From Phymatolithon calcareum (lineage: Eukaryota > Rhodophyta > Florideophyceae > Hapalidiales), in assembly GCA_977006965.1 (NCBI GenBank), contig OZ345363.1, forward strand, positions 2,108,001-2,172,000: a DNA stretch of 64,000 nucleotides, given 5' to 3'. The position numbers and the translations under genes are program-made. Each line of letters begins with the position of its first letter. Positions within the stretch are counted from its first letter, which is position 1. This document shows, in pieces, positions 22,201 through 31,024 of the stretch. Under the pieces are notes generated by a model. It ran no database searches and was not told where the DNA came from. It saw only the letters and a list, made by a program, of their open reading frames with translations.

Positions 22201-23705
22201 CTATGGTTTCAAAGTCCAGCAGTGCCCCAGTCCCCTCGAACTCGTCAGATGTCGCGCCTATCACTGCGGCGCCCTCATCCGCCACTAAGGCCGCAGCCGC
22301 AGTCCCAGTGCCACCCGTCAGTGCCACTGGTATTGCGTCAAGTGTGAAGGCAGCTGCAACTGGCTCTGTGCATGTCGTCAAGAGCAACGGAAGCTCCCCA
22401 TCTGCAGCAGTTGCTGGCGCATCCGCGTCTCCGTCGAAGCCAGCACACGCCACTGGTGTGCGAGAATCCAAGACTACTCAAACGGCAATCACTGCAGGCG
22501 CTGCCGTGCGTTCCACTGAACGCGTGGTTTCAACCCCGACCGTGCCTTCGCATGCAGACTCCGCTGCCACAGTAACTGGAGGAGTGCTGCAGGCCGCAAA
22601 GAGATTAGACGCCGCAGCGGGAACCTTACCCGATCCAAACGTCGTGGTTGCGCCCACTGGGGCACCAACGGTGCTCACTGGGCCAACAACGGACAGCACC
22701 GTTTCCCGCTCTGGGCTTTTTGCCGCTGCGGAGCCGAAAGCGGTACCACGTGGCGTTCTCCGTGCGGCGCAAATGATAGACGCGGCGGCGGCATGTGCAC
22801 CGATCCCGTCTCCAGAGGCAGGACCATTGCCAACATCTACGTCTACAATGCAAGTCACTCCAGCAGGTACTGTGAAGGATGTGACTGCTCCTGCGTCTGC
22901 GAACGGTGGCACCGAGCGAGCGACACAGAAGCCTGGCGCGGCGGCAAATGGCTCTGCAACAGTCAAACCCCAATCCCCCGCATCCCCGAAGCGCACTACT
23001 GCACCTGGAAGCGTGTTACGCGCAGCGAAGATCATCGAAGCATCGTCCTCCCGTGCGCGAAGCGCAGTAAACCCAGTGCCCACTCACCCCGCTCGTGCCG
23101 CGAAGTCCGGCCCGCCCGTACGCGAAGCAGCGGTGGGTGAGGACGCAACAACACCGCCCGTGACGGCGAAGAAGGGCGCGGTGCGTCGCGCCGTTGCCGC
23201 GCTAGAGCGATTAAACACGGAAGATTCGCCGAAACGGACAGTGCCGCCGCGAAGGCGCACGCGTACTCGGCGCGCGTTCGGGTCGCCCGTGACGCCCGCG
23301 AAGACGGGGGCACGCGAGTCGCCGCGCGCAACACCGGCCACGCCGGTGGCATTTGGGGCTCGCACATCGCCGCGCGCGACAACGGCGAAGCCGATGGCGT
23401 TTGGCGCGCGTGCTTCGCCGCGCAACGCGGCGACGGCGGGTGCGAAGGCGGGGAAGACGTCGACGTTCGGGGAGCCCGGGGCACCGAGGACGACGACGCC
23501 GGTGCCGTTCCAGTTGAGGTCGGTGGCGAGACATGAGGCGGCACAGAGAGAATTGCAGAGAAGGAATGCAAAACTGAAGGAGGAGGAGAATTGTCGGAGG
23601 AAGTTTAGAGCCAGACCGATGCCAGACTTCTCGCGTGGGGCGCTCTCGGAACGGGCGGCGTCGTCGTGTGCGGTTTCTGTGGCGTCGAATGAGACAGAGC
23701 CGTGA
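16221..23705 (+). CDS. Giant Ala/Pro/Lys-rich repeat protein with C-terminal TPX2-like motif
   Basis: A single open frame of 2494 codons starts at ATG 16221 (MANTGDSVPALCVDEKNNRG). Nearly all of it is low complexity, made of Ala, Pro, Ser, Val, Thr and Lys with evenly spaced basic residues (VKKVASPAPVP, RVAAPRSPV). Residues about 630-1640 are a higher-order tandem array. About residues 2119-2325 hold four copies of a short Ala-rich helix motif (GVLQAAKRLDAA, GVLRAAQMIDAA, SVLRAAKIIEAS, AVRRAVAALERL). The last 65 residues read FQLRSVARHEAAQRELQRR and end in FRARPMPDF. This is the signature of the TPX2 C-terminal domain, a microtubule-binding helix found in TPX2 and plant WAVE-DAMPENED-like proteins. 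Inference: a basic, unstructured, microtubule- or spindle-associated protein. Alternatives are other polycation-binding scaffolds. The TPX2 match is from pattern recognition only. Confidence 0.8.
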   Translation: MANTGDSVPALCVDEKNNRGKPAKLLSSPVTPPAATAAAPAAIGVKAKKMDPPSTTTGKSISGQASNAGAKILAAKHATQPVSASTVKSSVPPTRPVSSPAPTSPVKKATAPAIAPAAKANPMHSTARPASGAPAVTVTRTAAPSRTPSTAPSTSAAPLKPATQITASPARTSPLSSTKAVSPTAARPVASPALSAIAKKPAAPTSPTKRTSAQSAPRPVASPAASVPRANQTPTPAANRGAASSSIGVTKTASSAVKPTPAATLAPRAAAATPPATAPKRAVGPAHASIAKPAATPVASPSPASAAKKPTTPTSVAKRSPVAAPPPPRVPAPAALASKAVAPASPSAAKSTVTSAPVQRTAAPAALKKAAVSASDSPTKQVATTPASRTAVPATVVQKAAVAARSPSATPAANAPKRAVAAPRTATPVAAAPKAISPASAAKPSAAVPVVCTPALAVKKAAASAPPRVAATASTAPVPTPAAKPATGAPIRPVASPTKKPVAAPSAPKVTAAQVAPVRPAATKTGTPASRAPAASVSPTKKVASPVAKAKTAPVSPVTAARPVAATPAVANVKSAPASPVPPARVASTAAKKVASPVPGVQAAPRVAAPRASVAPTVTKATSPAPTPAAKAAPVALAPQVAAPRSPVASTSTAKKVPSPATAVAAAPATRVAAPRSPVSAPSVVKTVASPASVPTAQAKASVSSAPVVKKVTSPAPVPTAKVTAKASPVAAPVTRVTAPRSPVSAARTVNKVPSPATAVAAAPATRVAAPRSPVSTPSVVKTVASPVSVPTAQAKAQVASAPVVKKVASPAPVPAAKAKASPVATPTTRVAAPRSPVVSAPAVKKAGSPATAVVAAPTTRVAAPRSPVSASVVKTVTSPASVPTAQAKAQVASAPVAKKVASPAPVPAAKAKTSPVATPATRVAAPRSPVVSASTVKKAGSPATAVAAASTTRVAAPRSPVSASVVKTVASPASVPTAQARAQVASAPVVNKAVSPAPVTTAKAKASPVATPATRVAAPRSPVASSPTVQKAVPTTQAKAPVASAPVVKKVATAPSVPTAKAKASPVATPATRVAAPRSPVASLPTAQKAVPTTQAKAPVASAPVVKKVASLAPVPKAKASPVAGPATKVAAPRWPVASTQTVKKVTSPVPTPAAKAKTSPVAAPATRVAAPRSPVVSAPAVKKAGSPATAVVAAPTTRVAAPRSPVSASVVKTVASPASAPTTQAKVQVASAPVLKKAVSPAPVPTAKAKASPVATPATRVAAPRSPVASSPTVQKAVSTTQAKAPVASAPVVKKVATAPSVPTAKAKASPVATPATKVAAPRSPVASTSTVKKVGSSATVVTAAPATRVAAPRSPVSAPSVVTSVASPASVPTAQARVPVASASVAKKVASPASVPAVKAKAAPVATPATRVAAPRSPVASTSTVKKVASSATAVTAAPATRVAAPRSPVSAPSVVKTVASPASVPIAQAKAPVASAPAVKKVTSPAPVTTAKAEASPVATPATRVAAPRSPVASTSTVKKVASPATAVTAAPATRVAAPRSPVSAPSVVKTVASPASVPTAQAKAPVASAPAVKKVTSPAPLTTAKAKASPVATPATRAAAPRSPVASAPTVKKVTSPASAPATKAKSSSVAAPATRVAVPGSPAASTSVVKKVASPAPVPVAKAKTAPTSPIAPAPAVATSSSARVAPRTPAASTVRKIATPSPSSVTKVPAAPVSPVKKVASSATAPAASVSSSNAKKAASPPLTPVASIKAVPAARAAPAPVVTAPAVPVASVKKAPSPTPTQATKAKSASLAVASRAAPASAASPPVTPVAKVKAVSSAPVAQQRVIAAPTVPAASASSTALKKTASPALGPVAKARAPATKAKPVSVASAAAVTPGVEKKIASPTPALVAKAKASPASSVETSRTPVTPPAPVSAKSAKQTAVSPMSAPATKAQSLLVSPVVPVAAPSAPEVAEIKKAASQGATSNEKNLSAPVPTPKVQPSATSMVSKSSSAPVPSNSSDVAPITAAPSSATKAAAAVPVPPVSATGIASSVKAAATGSVHVVKSNGSSPSAAVAGASASPSKPAHATGVRESKTTQTAITAGAAVRSTERVVSTPTVPSHADSAATVTGGVLQAAKRLDAAAGTLPDPNVVVAPTGAPTVLTGPTTDSTVSRSGLFAAAEPKAVPRGVLRAAQMIDAAAACAPIPSPEAGPLPTSTSTMQVTPAGTVKDVTAPASANGGTERATQKPGAAANGSATVKPQSPASPKRTTAPGSVLRAAKIIEASSSRARSAVNPVPTHPARAAKSGPPVREAAVGEDATTPPVTAKKGAVRRAVAALERLNTEDSPKRTVPPRRRTRTRRAFGSPVTPAKTGARESPRATPATPVAFGARTSPRATTAKPMAFGARASPRNAATAGAKAGKTSTFGEPGAPRTTTPVPFQLRSVARHEAAQRELQRRNAKLKEEENCRRKFRARPMPDFSRGALSERAASSCAVSVASNETEP
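18100..21150 (+). repeat. Coding tandem array, 282-bp period
   Basis: The DNA repeats with a main period of 282 bp (94 codons); for example the block at 20459 returns at 20741 almost unchanged. Each unit codes for two forms of RVAAPRSPV, a VKKVASPA segment and AKAKASPVATPAT. Shorter variants of the unit are found towards 18.1 kb. Few synonymous differences between neighbouring units point to recent expansion by unequal exchange. The opposite strand is open over most of this array only because of its composition. Confidence 0.85.
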
Positions 23706-24700
23706 GGATATGCGTTTGACGTGACGGAAGTAGAAGATAGAAATTTGTTGTGGATGTTTGCGTTGGTTGTATTATACAATGATTGAGACCGAGAGCGCGC
23801 GGAATTATGTAAAGTGATGCGTGTGTTGGTTGCCTGGGGTTGTTGAAAGTCGTCGGCGATGAGGTTGACGACGCGTGGAACGCGGGGCTCAGAAAGGGAA
23901 AGACAGATGACGTTTGCGAGTAGAACGTCAAAGTGGGCAGGATTTGGTACGATGGATTGCTGATGAATTAGATGAATTTTCTTTGGGCAAAGGGGATGCA
24001 TACATTTCCTGTACTGTAGCGCATTGGGCACTTGCAGCGTCTTCACCATTCGTTGTTGAAATTTCTCAACTGCGCGCACGGTGCAGCTTGTTGCTGTTTT
24101 GCAAATGCTACTGTACAGTACTGTACATCATGCCGGTGCGCGCACCGGTATTTGAGTGAAGGGTACGTGACGGGTAAAATTAGGCGATGTTCGAGCATTG
24201 TGATTGCCTCGGTCTAAGTTCGCACTCGATGATCTTTTCGTGAGAACGAGCCCACTACAGTACAGTACTCTGTTTGAAACAGATTGCCCGGTTGCTCATG
24301 AGCAAATACGTACATTTGAGAGCTGATATACTCCTCGAGATTGTGCAAGTAGTAAATTACTCTCTCCCCTTGGTAAATTACCGTCGAATTAGGTCGCCCA
24401 AGAATGTGTCCCTTGTGGTGATCGCAATGTTTGCGAAACATACAGTGAAATAAAGTTTAGTGAAGGGTATGTGTACGCTAGACCACACCAACGCGTCCAC
24501 GGCAGAAATAATACATGCGCTGCATCACTGCAGCACTCCCCTGCTCGGCATCCTTGTAATAAATACATCAGCATATGCGCCATCGTCGTCCAAATTCGCC
24601 CCTTGCACGGCACGGTCGAAGCAGCACTGCTTGCTTGCTTCCTTCCTTCACTCGGTGCACTTGCTCTCGGAATTCAGCGTGTGTGCACAACATCAAACAG
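23706..24700. other. Convergent intergenic region with TACTGTA palindromes
   Basis: Lies between the 3' ends of the TPX2-like gene (+) and the four-helix membrane protein gene (-). TACTGTACAGTACTGTACA at 24109-24127 and ACTACAGTACAGTACT at 24254-24269 are palindromic. No supported gene. Confidence 0.5.
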
Positions 24701-25514
24701 TTATTCTGATTCATATTCAACATCATCACTTTTCTCCCTTCCCACCGCACCACCCATGCACGCGAGCAGTGCGGCAAAAACAGCAACAACCCAACTAGCA
24801 ATGAGCAATTTGAACGAATACCCCGTCGTTGCCACCCCGTCAAGACCGCCAGCAATGAAAACCGCGCCGAAAAACACCGCGAAAGACGTCATGAGACATA
24901 TCGCCCCAAACATCGTGCAGAATCCACCACTGAGGCCGAAAAGCCGCGTCATAACGCACAGAGATACAAACAGAAACGTCGTGCCGACAATGGAGAAAAA
25001 CGTCCCCACAACCGCCATCCCCCTTGCAGCCTGAAATGCCGTGCACTTCCCCACGAGCGGCGTCACCGGCCCGCGCGCACAGGTGCGGTCGGTCCCGTTC
25101 CCCTTGCGCACCCAGCAGATGCGCGACTGACACGCATGGTCGATAAAACCGCACGAAATCTTGCGCCCGTAGTTCTACGTGAAGAAAACAGGTTAGTAAT
25201 GCAACGAACGTGTGTGCAGCAGGAAAGGGAAGTGAAGGAGAAAGGACGAAGAGGAAGGGGAGGAAGAAGAAGGGACGTACAATTTCCTCGTAGCATGCCA
25301 CCCAGATGCCGAGATGGTCGGTGCGGTACCGCACGACGAGATCCGCATGCAGGAAACCGGAGTCGTTTCGAATAGGGTTGAGAGGAGGTATAGGTGCATC
25401 CGCATCGACGGGATGACGGAATATTAGCCAGAAATTCGTGGCTATTGCAGCGGCTATCAGTACGTGACTGGCGAGACTCAGAAAGGCGCCGGTGGCCGTA
25501 AGGAAGTTCACCAT
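24701..25514 (-). CDS. Claudin/PMP22-like four-helix membrane protein (235 aa, two exons)
   Basis: Exon 1 is 25514-25281 (ATG at 25514, MVNFLTATGAFLSLASHVL). The 106-nt intron 25280-25175 has donor GTACGT and acceptor CGTAG. Exon 2 is 25174-24701, and the two exons join in phase 0. Helix 1 spans residues 1-32. A long loop (33-125) follows, with GIW-x2-C at 69-74 and further Cys at 86, 93, 98, 110 and 122. Helices 2-4 lie at about 129-153, 158-186 and 197-221. The tail is short and acidic (SDDVEYESE). A G(L/I)W-x2-C-x(8-11)-C loop between helices 1 and 2 is the hallmark of the claudin/PMP22/SUR7-type superfamily. These are plasma-membrane proteins for cell contact or membrane domains. Its exact role here is unknown. 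An in-frame upstream ATG (25595) would add a basic extension; I prefer 25514. Confidence 0.75.
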
Positions 25515-27879
25515 GGCGTTGCGCAGCGGTGCAGCTGTCGCGCACAGCAGCCGGTCGGTCGATCGGTCGGTCGGACTTGCACGCGTGCGCTTCAACGGGG
25601 ACCGGGGGAGAGTTGCCGAAGGGAGTACCCGTTCGACCGCGGACGAAAGCCTAGATGAGCGTTATACTCAGTGTTGTTCTGTCGGTGACGGCGGAGATAA
25701 AGTGGGGAGAGAACGGTTACTGCAATACAAGTGATATGTCGGCAGAGCGCACACACACACACACACGGAGTGAATGAAGAAGTGAACGTTCCAATGGGTG
25801 CGGAAGGTGCGATTCGGTTCGATCGTTGTAATACTGCGGAGGATATTGTATCACAATGCTGCAGATCTGCGCCTTCGGTACACGGCGCTAGCCGCGCAGC
25901 AGTGTTCGCCACGAGTGGCGGCGAATGCGTGACGGTAGTTTTGTAACGATGTGAAATTGGCCCGTTGAAATAAAGTTGCAAATTCATTGTGTCAGCAGAC
26001 GCCGGCGTCTGGGCCTGCTTTTCATCATTCTTGTGCGGATAACGGTGGGTTCGCGATGTTATGATTGCTTCGATTGACCAGTTGTTGATCAACAGCCATG
26101 CACACACGCGATCTTCGAGGGAAGATCTGTACTGTATCATATGGGAGCTATTTTGGGGACGGTTGCTCTTTTTGGGGCTGGGTGCTTCTCAAAATTGGCG
26201 TTTGCAATGAGAACAAAGATAGCAGATTGCGCGTTTCTACCGGCCGTTGTTCTGCATGTCTCGCCACGGTAAATTACTGTACTGTACTGCAGCTCTCTCA
26301 CACGAGAGCTGTTGCTGTAACAGCTGCGTGAGAGGGCTGCATGAGAAGAGCCAGCCATCAATGGTTGAATGAGATGAACGACCATGGAGTGGCTGCACTT
26401 GAGTTTGATGCATGCACTGCCGTTAGAGGACGGAAGGAATACTGTACAGTAGGCCGTCTTGGTCGTCACGAGAGAGAATTTTTCCGCTCACGACTGTGCA
26501 TGCACCTCTGTCTGTTTGCCTCTGGAAGAGACATCAATATTCTCCTCGAATTCTTAAAGTGTCAAACTTTGGTGCCACTCAGTGACGCTAATTCAAGGCA
26601 AACGATCGCTTCAAAGGAACTCCCATGTCCACTGCGCTTTCATCGGTGTGCCAATAACAACCATTCATACGTTTGTCCCGAGGCGACGCTGGATTCCGTA
26701 CAAACCGGTCGATATCACAGTTCGCAAAGAAAGCAGAATGCTCTCTTGAGAAGCTGCAAGTTGCAGCCAGCCGAACTGCTTTACCGCGCTGGGAAGAAGT
26801 CACGTCATGTTTCACAATTCGATCATGATGTTCCAGCACAACATCTGATGTACTCTGTCAAAGCACTCATTTGAGATCTGGCATTCCGCTGTCGCACCTT
26901 CCATGCTTGCCCCGTAAATCATCATGATTTTCATGATGCTATCCTTACTACGCCGCCTACTCGTCGAACATTCCGGTTTCAAATGCGCCTCATGTTACCC
27001 ACACTCTCGCTGTGCCGCATTTACCGATTCGAGTACAGTACTGTACCTCATCAGCGAAGTCATTGGAAACTTACTGTATCATTTGCGCATGCGCCTGCGA
27101 GAGAATCACGACGTTCGCATATATGCTTCTGTTTTTGGTAACCCGTCCTCTTTTCAACACATCCTGCCTCGCTCCCAGCAGACCATTGCCGTTGTACTTG
27201 CCGTTGCATTTGACTCAAGAGAGGATCCTGTCCGTCTAAGCGTAAGCGGCGAAAACGTCGGTAATGCCACCTAGTTGGCGTCAACAAAACAATTGTTTTG
27301 ACGTTGCTCCTTGCTGATGATCGGATTCATAAAGGACCTCGATGCTGTATTTCGTGGCCGTATTGCGAGTTCACGAAGCCACTTACTACACAGGAGTCCT
27401 GTTTGCGTTTGTCCTGTCACGTGGCACACACAAACTATTCATGCGCATTATATTTGCGTCCTCCTTCCGAGAAGGACCATGTTTCAACCCGTTCGATGTT
27501 TTAAAAAACACTGTAACACCTTGCCGACGTTCACGACCTCCGGCTGAATACCTCTCAACATTAACACGAAATTTTGCCGAAATAAGACCAGTACAATTGT
27601 CTAGACTGAGGCCGCGCCGGGTCGCTGTTTGGCACAACCACTTGGACAGCATCAATGGCGTGAGCAAGCCCGAAGAGCATAGACCATCAAGATAGAATTT
27701 GACCTCAATTGAAGCAATTCTAATGTTTGCGGCAAATTCATACGGATTTATGTCTGGCAAATTTCATGCACTGCAAGATCTGGTGAGTCTTGCTTGGCGC
27801 AATGCGATCACATGATGAGATCAGGTCATAATCAAATAGTGTCGCCCGTTTGATTTTGCCGTTGCACCGATTATACCAA
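25515..27879. other. Intergenic region with palindromes and a CA repeat
   Basis: Upstream of the four-helix protein gene. (CA)n lies at about 25749-25767. TACTGTACAGTA at 26440-26451 and GTACAGTACTGTAC at 27033-27046 are perfect palindromes, and TACTGTACTGTACTG is at about 26275-26290. Open frames here (for example 26341-26874, +) show no domain and poor coding character. Confidence 0.45.
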
Positions 27880-28430
27880 TGCGTCACGAGCAGATTACAG
27901 TCCCATGCTCTGCGTGATATTCATAACTACCGCCCAGTTCGAGAAGAACAGCTCCGGAATGACCGGCAATACCGTCAATGACGACGGCGCAGAGAAAGTG
28001 GGCGAAGGACATTATGAGACATGTTGAGCAATAAGTAAAATGAGCTGAGCGATGGTGCCGATAATGCAAAAACAATGTCCTCCGCGAACTATGTCGCGCG
28101 TTGGGTGGATGGGGAAGCCATGGGACGGAAACGCGGGGTGCAACGTACGAACCTTTTGCCTCGTGCGACAAAAGCTGAGACTGGAGATTCGGTTACGCAC
28201 GTTCAAAGGTGCGTCACCAACGCTTGGGAAAACACACCAAACATATAGGAAGAGTTCCTACAACGCGAGTGCCAGGCCCAGTTTCATTATGGATCGGGTT
28301 GAGCACCAGAAACAAAGCTGAATCCAGGAAAAGCTTCCCCACATCAGGAGCAAAATCATGGCATTGTGTATCGGTACCAAACGCACGAAATTTACTGTCA
28401 TCCCGCCAAGCTCTTATTCATAGCTTGAAC
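27880..28430 (-). pseudogene. Decayed paralog of the claudin-like gene
   Basis: On the minus strand, scattered frames recall the neighbour at 24.7-25.5 kb. A start-like TVNFVRLV at about 28410 corresponds to MVNFLTAT. LNPIHNETG at about 28298 corresponds to its LNPIRNDSG. GHCFCIIGTIAQL and MSFAHFLCAVVIDGIAG at about 28080-27960 correspond to GGFCTMFGAICLM and MTSFAVFFGAVFIAGG. The pieces lie in the right order but in different frames, and the GIW-C motif is not readable. Most likely a tandem duplicate that has decayed. A rapidly changed gene with unseen introns is the alternative. Confidence 0.45.
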
Positions 28431-28480
28431 TCACACTCACTGCAACGCAAGAAAACGTTTCAATTCGCGGCTTTCCATCC

Positions 28481-30003
28481 CTAAAGCTCGTCAAACTGCT
28501 TCAACACATTCATTCTCCTCATAAACATTCTCCTTGATTCGGTCTGCAAGCTTTCCTGCGCTTCCAAGATCTTCCCCAGGCGTTCTTGCTCCTTCTTCAC
28601 ATACTCCGCTCCGTTGGCGGCAATCTTCTTGAAAACTCTTTCGTAATACTTAAAGTTATTCTTCGCCACTTCGCCAAGCCCCTCCACAGTTTTCGCGCAT
28701 TGCTCCGCCAACGCCGCGATCTCGGACTCTGACGATGCCTTGCGAATCGATTTCACAACCTCCGCCAATTCCCCGACGACACCGCCCTCCGGCATGACGC
28801 CACCGTCTGCGGCGATGTCCGTGCCTGCCTTTTTGTTGATGAACGCAATCATACTTTCCAGATCGCGTCCTCCGCCGTACTCCTCCTCCACTTCAGCGCC
28901 AACGCCGAAGAACTTCAAAGTCGGGAACCCGGTCACGGAGTACGTTTTCGCGAGCGATTTGTATTTGTCCGCATCCACAGACGCAATTTCAACAGACGCT
29001 ACGCCTTCATACACAGTCGCCAATTTTTCCCACGTTGGCTTCATGGATTTGCACTGCATTCAAACATGAAAACGTTGACGTAATGCATGGTGTCAGTCAC
29101 GATGGGCGCATCGATGGTAACAAGTGCGTTTCCGAAAGAAGGAATGAAAAACTTACATGACCACACCTGTGATTCAGCGACCGTGCAGCGCAAACATGCG
29201 AAGAGCAGCATTATAAAGTTAGCACACCTGACCAAAACGCATCGCCAAAGAATTCTTCTTTCAACCTTTGCAGTTCACGCTGACGTACCAGGGTGCAAAG
29301 AAGCCAACAAGAACGTTGCGCTTCGGATCAAGAGCAACTTTGTCAAAAGTGGCCTCATTCAACTCAATGACATGACTCGACGCCTCCTTTTTCTTCAGCC
29401 CTGTATTGTCATTCACAAAATTGATGAGTCCTTCCGAATTTCGCTCTCTCACATCCTCTGCATCTGCAAAAGTCTTTCCCTTCGGAATCCACTTCACGGT
29501 GGGAAATCCGGTCACCTGAAACTTCTCACCGAGCTTGGGGTACTTGTCCGCATCGACCTGTGCAATGACCACATTTTCGGCATTCTCAAACGCTTTTCCT
29601 AGCTTCTCAAACTCCGGAGCCAAATTTTTGCACTGCCAAACGAATCCGCCGAGAACAGAAGGGATACCGCGTCAGATGAGCGGCTTAAAATTACGCGGCG
29701 CACAGCTGTACGGGGAAAATATTGATGACTTACATGGCCACACCTAATTCCGCAAATGACAGATCGATATGAAGTCACGGTTAGCCCCTGCGATTTGGAA
29801 TGCAAATCACTGATTCAGAAGAACGGGGTGACAATTTTGACGTACCATGGCGCATAGAATTCGACGAGGATAGATGCCTTTGATGGATCCAATTGCTGGT
29901 CAAACTCAGCCGGTTTCACGTCTGGCAAATAAGTCGCACGGCAAGTCGCGAGAAGGACAAACGCGCTGCAAGCCAGAAGCACAGATCTCAAAAGCGAGGC
30001 CAT
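28481..30003 (-). CDS. ER protein disulfide isomerase, two thioredoxin domains plus ERp29-type tail (364 aa)
   Basis: Five exons on the minus strand: 30003-29846, 29743-29734, 29632-29289, 29166-29157 and 29053-28481. Together they are 1095 nt, exactly 365 codons. Introns are 101-122 nt with GTACGT or GTAAGT donors and AG acceptors. A signal peptide (LLRSVLLACSAFVLLATC) leads into thioredoxin domain 1 with WCGHC at residues 53-57 and TGFPT. Domain 2 has WCGHC at 171-175 and TGFPT. An alpha-helical ERp29-C-like domain (about 265-360) follows, and the chain ends FDEL, a KDEL-like retention signal. This is the layout of the PDI-D/PDIL2 type. It forms and rearranges disulfides in the ER lumen. 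Each CGH triplet is coded by a separate 10-nt exon, so skipping either one would shift the frame. Confidence 0.93.
29157..29166 (-). other. 10-nt microexon, active site 2 of PDI
   Basis: Minus strand GTGTGGTCAT, preceded by AATCACAG and followed by GTAAGTTT. It codes the same residues (end of Trp171, Cys-Gly-His) as the first microexon, with intron phases identical on both sides. Confidence 0.9.
29734..29743 (-). other. 10-nt microexon, active site 1 of PDI
   Basis: Minus strand GTGTGGCCAT, preceded by GGAATTAG and followed by GTAAGTC. It completes Trp53 and codes Cys-Gly-His of CGHC; the last Cys opens the next exon (CAG/TGCAAAAAT). Confidence 0.9.
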
Positions 30004-30759
30004 TTCAATGACTCGTGATCCTGAACAAATAGATACTGTACGAACACCCGTCCTACAACAGGATCAAAGTGTCCCTTATGGCCCCGGAAAAACCATGTTT
30101 TACTGACTGACCGGTTCTGGAGTGCTGGAGCTTCCGAACAATCATTCCGCCCTGCTTACAGTGCTCGAATACAGTGTGAACTTGACAGTGTTCACCTTGA
30201 CTCTTATTTTTTGCCCGTATATGATAGACGCACCAGACACGGCATTCCAACCGTGCATGGATGAGGCCGTCCATATCCGAGGATGGCGTCTCGAGCTAAA
30301 TGTATCGACACCAGGGAGACCAACTTTGCTTTGTCCGCGTACACGACGTTATCCCCTCCACTGGGATAGATTTTTCTGAAAGGAAGCTACACTGCGAATA
30401 GGGCGGTTTTTGCACTATATCATTCGCGGAAAATCGTGTTGTAGCTTGTAGAAGGCCACCCACAAGCGTCAATGAACACAGTGCCCTGCCTCTGAGAGCT
30501 TTAAAATACCCCGGGCCTTCGCCTTGTTTGCTCTCATGGTCTGAGCCGCGCTTGTCTCCGAGAACTTTACGAGATATTTTGACATTTTGCCCCTGTGGTC
30601 AAGTGCTATCGAGGAAGATGACAATTTGCACCAACGCTGTGCCGCAGAATTCATAGCATAATGTAGAGGGGTAGAGAGATAGAGGCTGCCAAGCAAGGAA
30701 TATCTAACTGTTCTCGGCGATCAAGATGAATCAACAAAAAAGATAAATTTAATTGCCAT
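30004..30759. other. Upstream region of the PDI gene
   Basis: No gene seen. GATACTGTACGAAC lies about 30 bp before the PDI start codon, and other ACAGTG words follow to about 30190. Confidence 0.4.
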
Positions 30760-31024
30760 TCTCTGTGGCTATGGTCCCAGTCGAGAAAGTTCCTGCCGCG
30801 ATATTCTCTATAGCGATATCATATATCTTGCACCAATGGTTCATTTCATAGTTGTACAAGTACCTCTGGCCACTGCTTGGTTGCCGATAGTTCCTAGCTC
30901 GCAGGAGATTTGTCGTGTGCATCCGTCTTGTGCTGTCGGAAATCTAGAAAGTTGCATCCGTGGTAGTTGTGTATGCAGAGCAGACGACAGCGACGAGGAG
31001 GAGTAGAATTGAGACGCGAACCAT
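30760..31024 (-). pseudogene. Relic of the secreted His-rich family
   Basis: ATG at 31024 opens MVRVSILLLLVAVVCSAYTT. The DNA is very close to the signal-peptide start of the gene at 42784 (shared ATTCTACTCCTCCT.GTCGCT). A stop follows after 26 codons. Beyond it a frame with ISDSTRR and YNYEMNHW faintly recalls the family's spacer and Tyr/His tail. A TGATTTAAT box lies about 60 bp upstream at the position where the family's promoter box stands. It could be a short secreted peptide gene, but decay is the simpler reading. Confidence 0.5.

Noticed and set aside
18137-22471. 1444-codon open frame on the minus strand
   Set aside because: It is the exact shadow of the repeat protein on the plus strand. 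It stays open only because of the GC-rich, stop-poor repeat.
26341-26874. 177-codon open frame on the plus strand
   Set aside because: Composition and residue pattern look non-coding, it contains a palindrome-rich stretch, and no domain is visible.
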